Source: Laceyella putida (lineage in GTDB: Bacteria; Bacillota; Bacilli; Thermoactinomycetales; Thermoactinomycetaceae). From it: a DNA stretch of 5,968 nucleotides. The notes under the pieces were generated by a model, which was not told the origin of the DNA, did not search any database, and was given only the letters and a program-made list of their open reading frames with translations. Below are positions 4,861-5,968 of this stretch, piece by piece. Location: positions 1 through 5,968 of the forward strand of contig NZ_JBHTBW010000043.1 in assembly GCF_042665195.1 (NCBI RefSeq), written 5' to 3'. Numbering within the stretch: position 1 is the first letter of the stretch; each line of letters opens with the position of its first letter. Both the position numbers and the translations under genes were made by a program.

Positions 4861-5229
4861 TCAAGTGAGGTCGCCTCTTCTGATCTTCATATATCCTTTC
4901 AATATCTCACCGCACTCGACTTTCATAAACTCATTCAAAAACTTCATATTGAGCCTGTAGCCCTTCCAGACATACTCCACCATCCGCTCACCCACCAATT
5001 GAACCGTTTGAATAATCTCACCTTGGGATTGGCGGAAGTAGCGCCGGAGCTCGGCCATGTCCTTCAATATTTGATCGCTGATGTGATCGATTTGGTCTTC
5101 GTATACCTCAGCAAACTTGAGGTGGCCAAGCTGTTTTTTATCGCGGTTCAATGCTTCCAGTAGCACTTCAAGATGGACATATCGCTTTAGTTTGACTTCA
5201 AAATCAAGGTGGTCGTCGTCATACAGCAT
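4861..5229 (-). CDS. Small helical protein of unknown function
   Basis: This 122-aa, charged, probably all-helical cytoplasmic protein begins MLYDDDHLDFEVKLKRYVHL and ends with a basic segment (LKGYMKIRRGDLT). There is no membrane helix, signal peptide or metal-binding motif. I do not recognise the family. The ATG at 5229 is preceded by AGGTGAT at suitable spacing, which supports this start. It shares strand with the 97-aa coiled-coil gene 100 bases downstream, but that gene has its own promoter, so they need not be one operon. Overlapping forward-strand open frames in this region lack ribosome binding sites and are shadows. Confidence 0.7.
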   Translation of the reverse strand: MLYDDDHLDFEVKLKRYVHLEVLLEALNRDKKQLGHLKFAEVYEDQIDHISDQILKDMAELRRYFRQSQGEIIQTVQLVGERMVEYVWKGYRLNMKFLNEFMKVECGEILKGYMKIRRGDLT

Positions 5230-5411
5230 TTTCCATCACCTATATCCATGATAGCACGTGGATCAAGGGGTAGAAGGCTACTCGGGCTTAGGGGACCCTT
5301 AAGGCGGGTTACAAAGGGGGATCCACATTGAAACCCTATTCAAAAAGAGGAAATAGTATTTTGTATGGTGTACTCTGAAAATAAACAGAATTACTTTAGG
5401 GAGGAAGGTTA
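5230..5411. other. Divergent intergenic region
   Basis: This stretch separates the reverse 122-aa gene from the forward gene at 5412. It contains an imperfect inverted repeat CTTAGGGG-A-CCCTTAAG around 5287-5304 that could be a regulatory site. The forward gene has a strong AGGGAGGAAGG ribosome binding site ending near 5408. I could not identify a convincing promoter for either gene. Confidence 0.4.
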
Positions 5412-5948
5412 ATGGGTACTAAACGGGCTGTATTAATTACTATAATCATAACTGTATCGTGTATGCTACTTCTTTTTTCTTTATTCGTTTTGCCTTATAT
5501 ACCTAAAATTTATAGTGGTGAAGTTTCAGAGGATACAGTGGCTAATACAATATCATATATGAACTTCTTTCTCACATTACTGGCTTTGATAAGTACCATT
5601 GGAGGATTTGCCTTTACTATATTTGGTTATTACCAAACAATTAAAGTCCCCCAAATGGTAAAAGAAGAAGTAGATAAATGGGCGAACGAGTTGAATGAAT
5701 TAAAAAAAGGTGCAAATGATTCTATAAAAGCAATGCAAATCATTTCTGAAATATCTATTTTCCAGGAACCTGATATTAACAGAAAGATTGAGATCATTGA
5801 CCGTGCAAAAACTACGTATCCTGATATGTGGATTTTGGACTACTATAAAGCCAAGCTTTATTGGGATTTGTTTGTAAACGAACAAAACATTAAATATAGG
5901 GAAATCTTAATGAACCCCAAAAGTCCAGACATTTTAAGCCGCATTTGA
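5412..5948 (+). CDS. Two-helix membrane protein with TPR-like tail, possibly truncated
   Basis: I do not recognise this 178-aa protein. It has two predicted membrane helices, about residues 7-31 (VLITIIITVSCMLLLF core) and 48-74 (ISYMNFFLTLLALISTIGG), then a charged helix near 78-105. Residues 110-178 resemble tetratricopeptide-type helix pairs (IDRAKTTYPDMWILDYYKAK). TPR arrays normally run longer, so the TGA at 5946-5948 may mark a C-terminal truncation; neither other forward frame stays open past it. The ATG at 5412 follows a very strong AGGGAGGAAGG site. The gene is clearly more AT-rich than the genes to its left, hinting at a different origin. Topology suggests a membrane-anchored protein with a cytoplasmic interaction domain; any defence role is speculation. 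Confidence 0.7.
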   Translation: MGTKRAVLITIIITVSCMLLLFSLFVLPYIPKIYSGEVSEDTVANTISYMNFFLTLLALISTIGGFAFTIFGYYQTIKVPQMVKEEVDKWANELNELKKGANDSIKAMQIISEISIFQEPDINRKIEIIDRAKTTYPDMWILDYYKAKLYWDLFVNEQNIKYREILMNPKSPDILSRI

Positions 5949-5968
5949 GGTAAAACGTTGACGGAACT

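Noticed and set aside
4852..5163. Forward open frame of 103 codons
   Set aside because: It lies antisense to the 122-aa reverse gene, which has a good ribosome binding site; the forward frame has none.

Overview
The window looks like an accessory stretch of a Firmicutes (Bacilli) chromosome. The evidence is strong GGAGG-type ribosome binding sites, a perfect sigma-A style promoter, and an operon that resembles the Bacillus yoaS-yozG pair. Base composition shifts from AT-rich (yoaS-yozG and the last gene) to more GC-balanced (cas6 remnant, small coiled-coil genes), which suggests a patchwork. A thermophilic Bacilli host is possible, but I cannot show it from the sequence.

Layout, left to right. 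Positions 1-208 hold a hairpin-like repeat, then a promoter with a possible operator. Positions 209-917 encode a DUF2975-type membrane protein and a small XRE/Cro-type regulator, with the regulator's ribosome binding site overlapping the upstream stop codon. From about 1011 to 4263 lies a decayed or minimal CRISPR locus. It has three mini-arrays (1117-1383, 2377-2485, 3879-4132) that share one 31-nt repeat. Each array has a long terminator-like hairpin on both sides, built on the same core sequence (left arm AAAAGTCTGTCAACCTC). Between arrays 1 and 2 is a reverse-strand cas6 broken by a frameshift and an in-frame amber stop. Between arrays 2 and 3 is a reverse-strand gene for a membrane-anchored coiled-coil protein with a C-terminal Rossmann-like domain that I cannot name. 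No cas1, cas2 or interference genes are visible.

The flanks of arrays 1 and 3 are near-identical on both sides (about 104 and 129 bp) while their spacers are unrelated. The two cassettes are therefore duplicates whose interiors have diverged. Array 2 has the same hairpin type but lacks those long flanks.

Positions 4264-4440 have no gene. Next come two small reverse-strand helical proteins of unknown function (97 and 122 aa), the first with its own promoter and terminator. At the right edge a forward AT-rich gene encodes a two-helix membrane protein with a TPR-like tail.

As a system, the locus could have made crRNAs from insulated mini-arrays processed by Cas6. With cas6 broken, processing would need an intact Cas6 encoded elsewhere. 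Whether the membrane protein belongs to the CRISPR locus is inference from position only.
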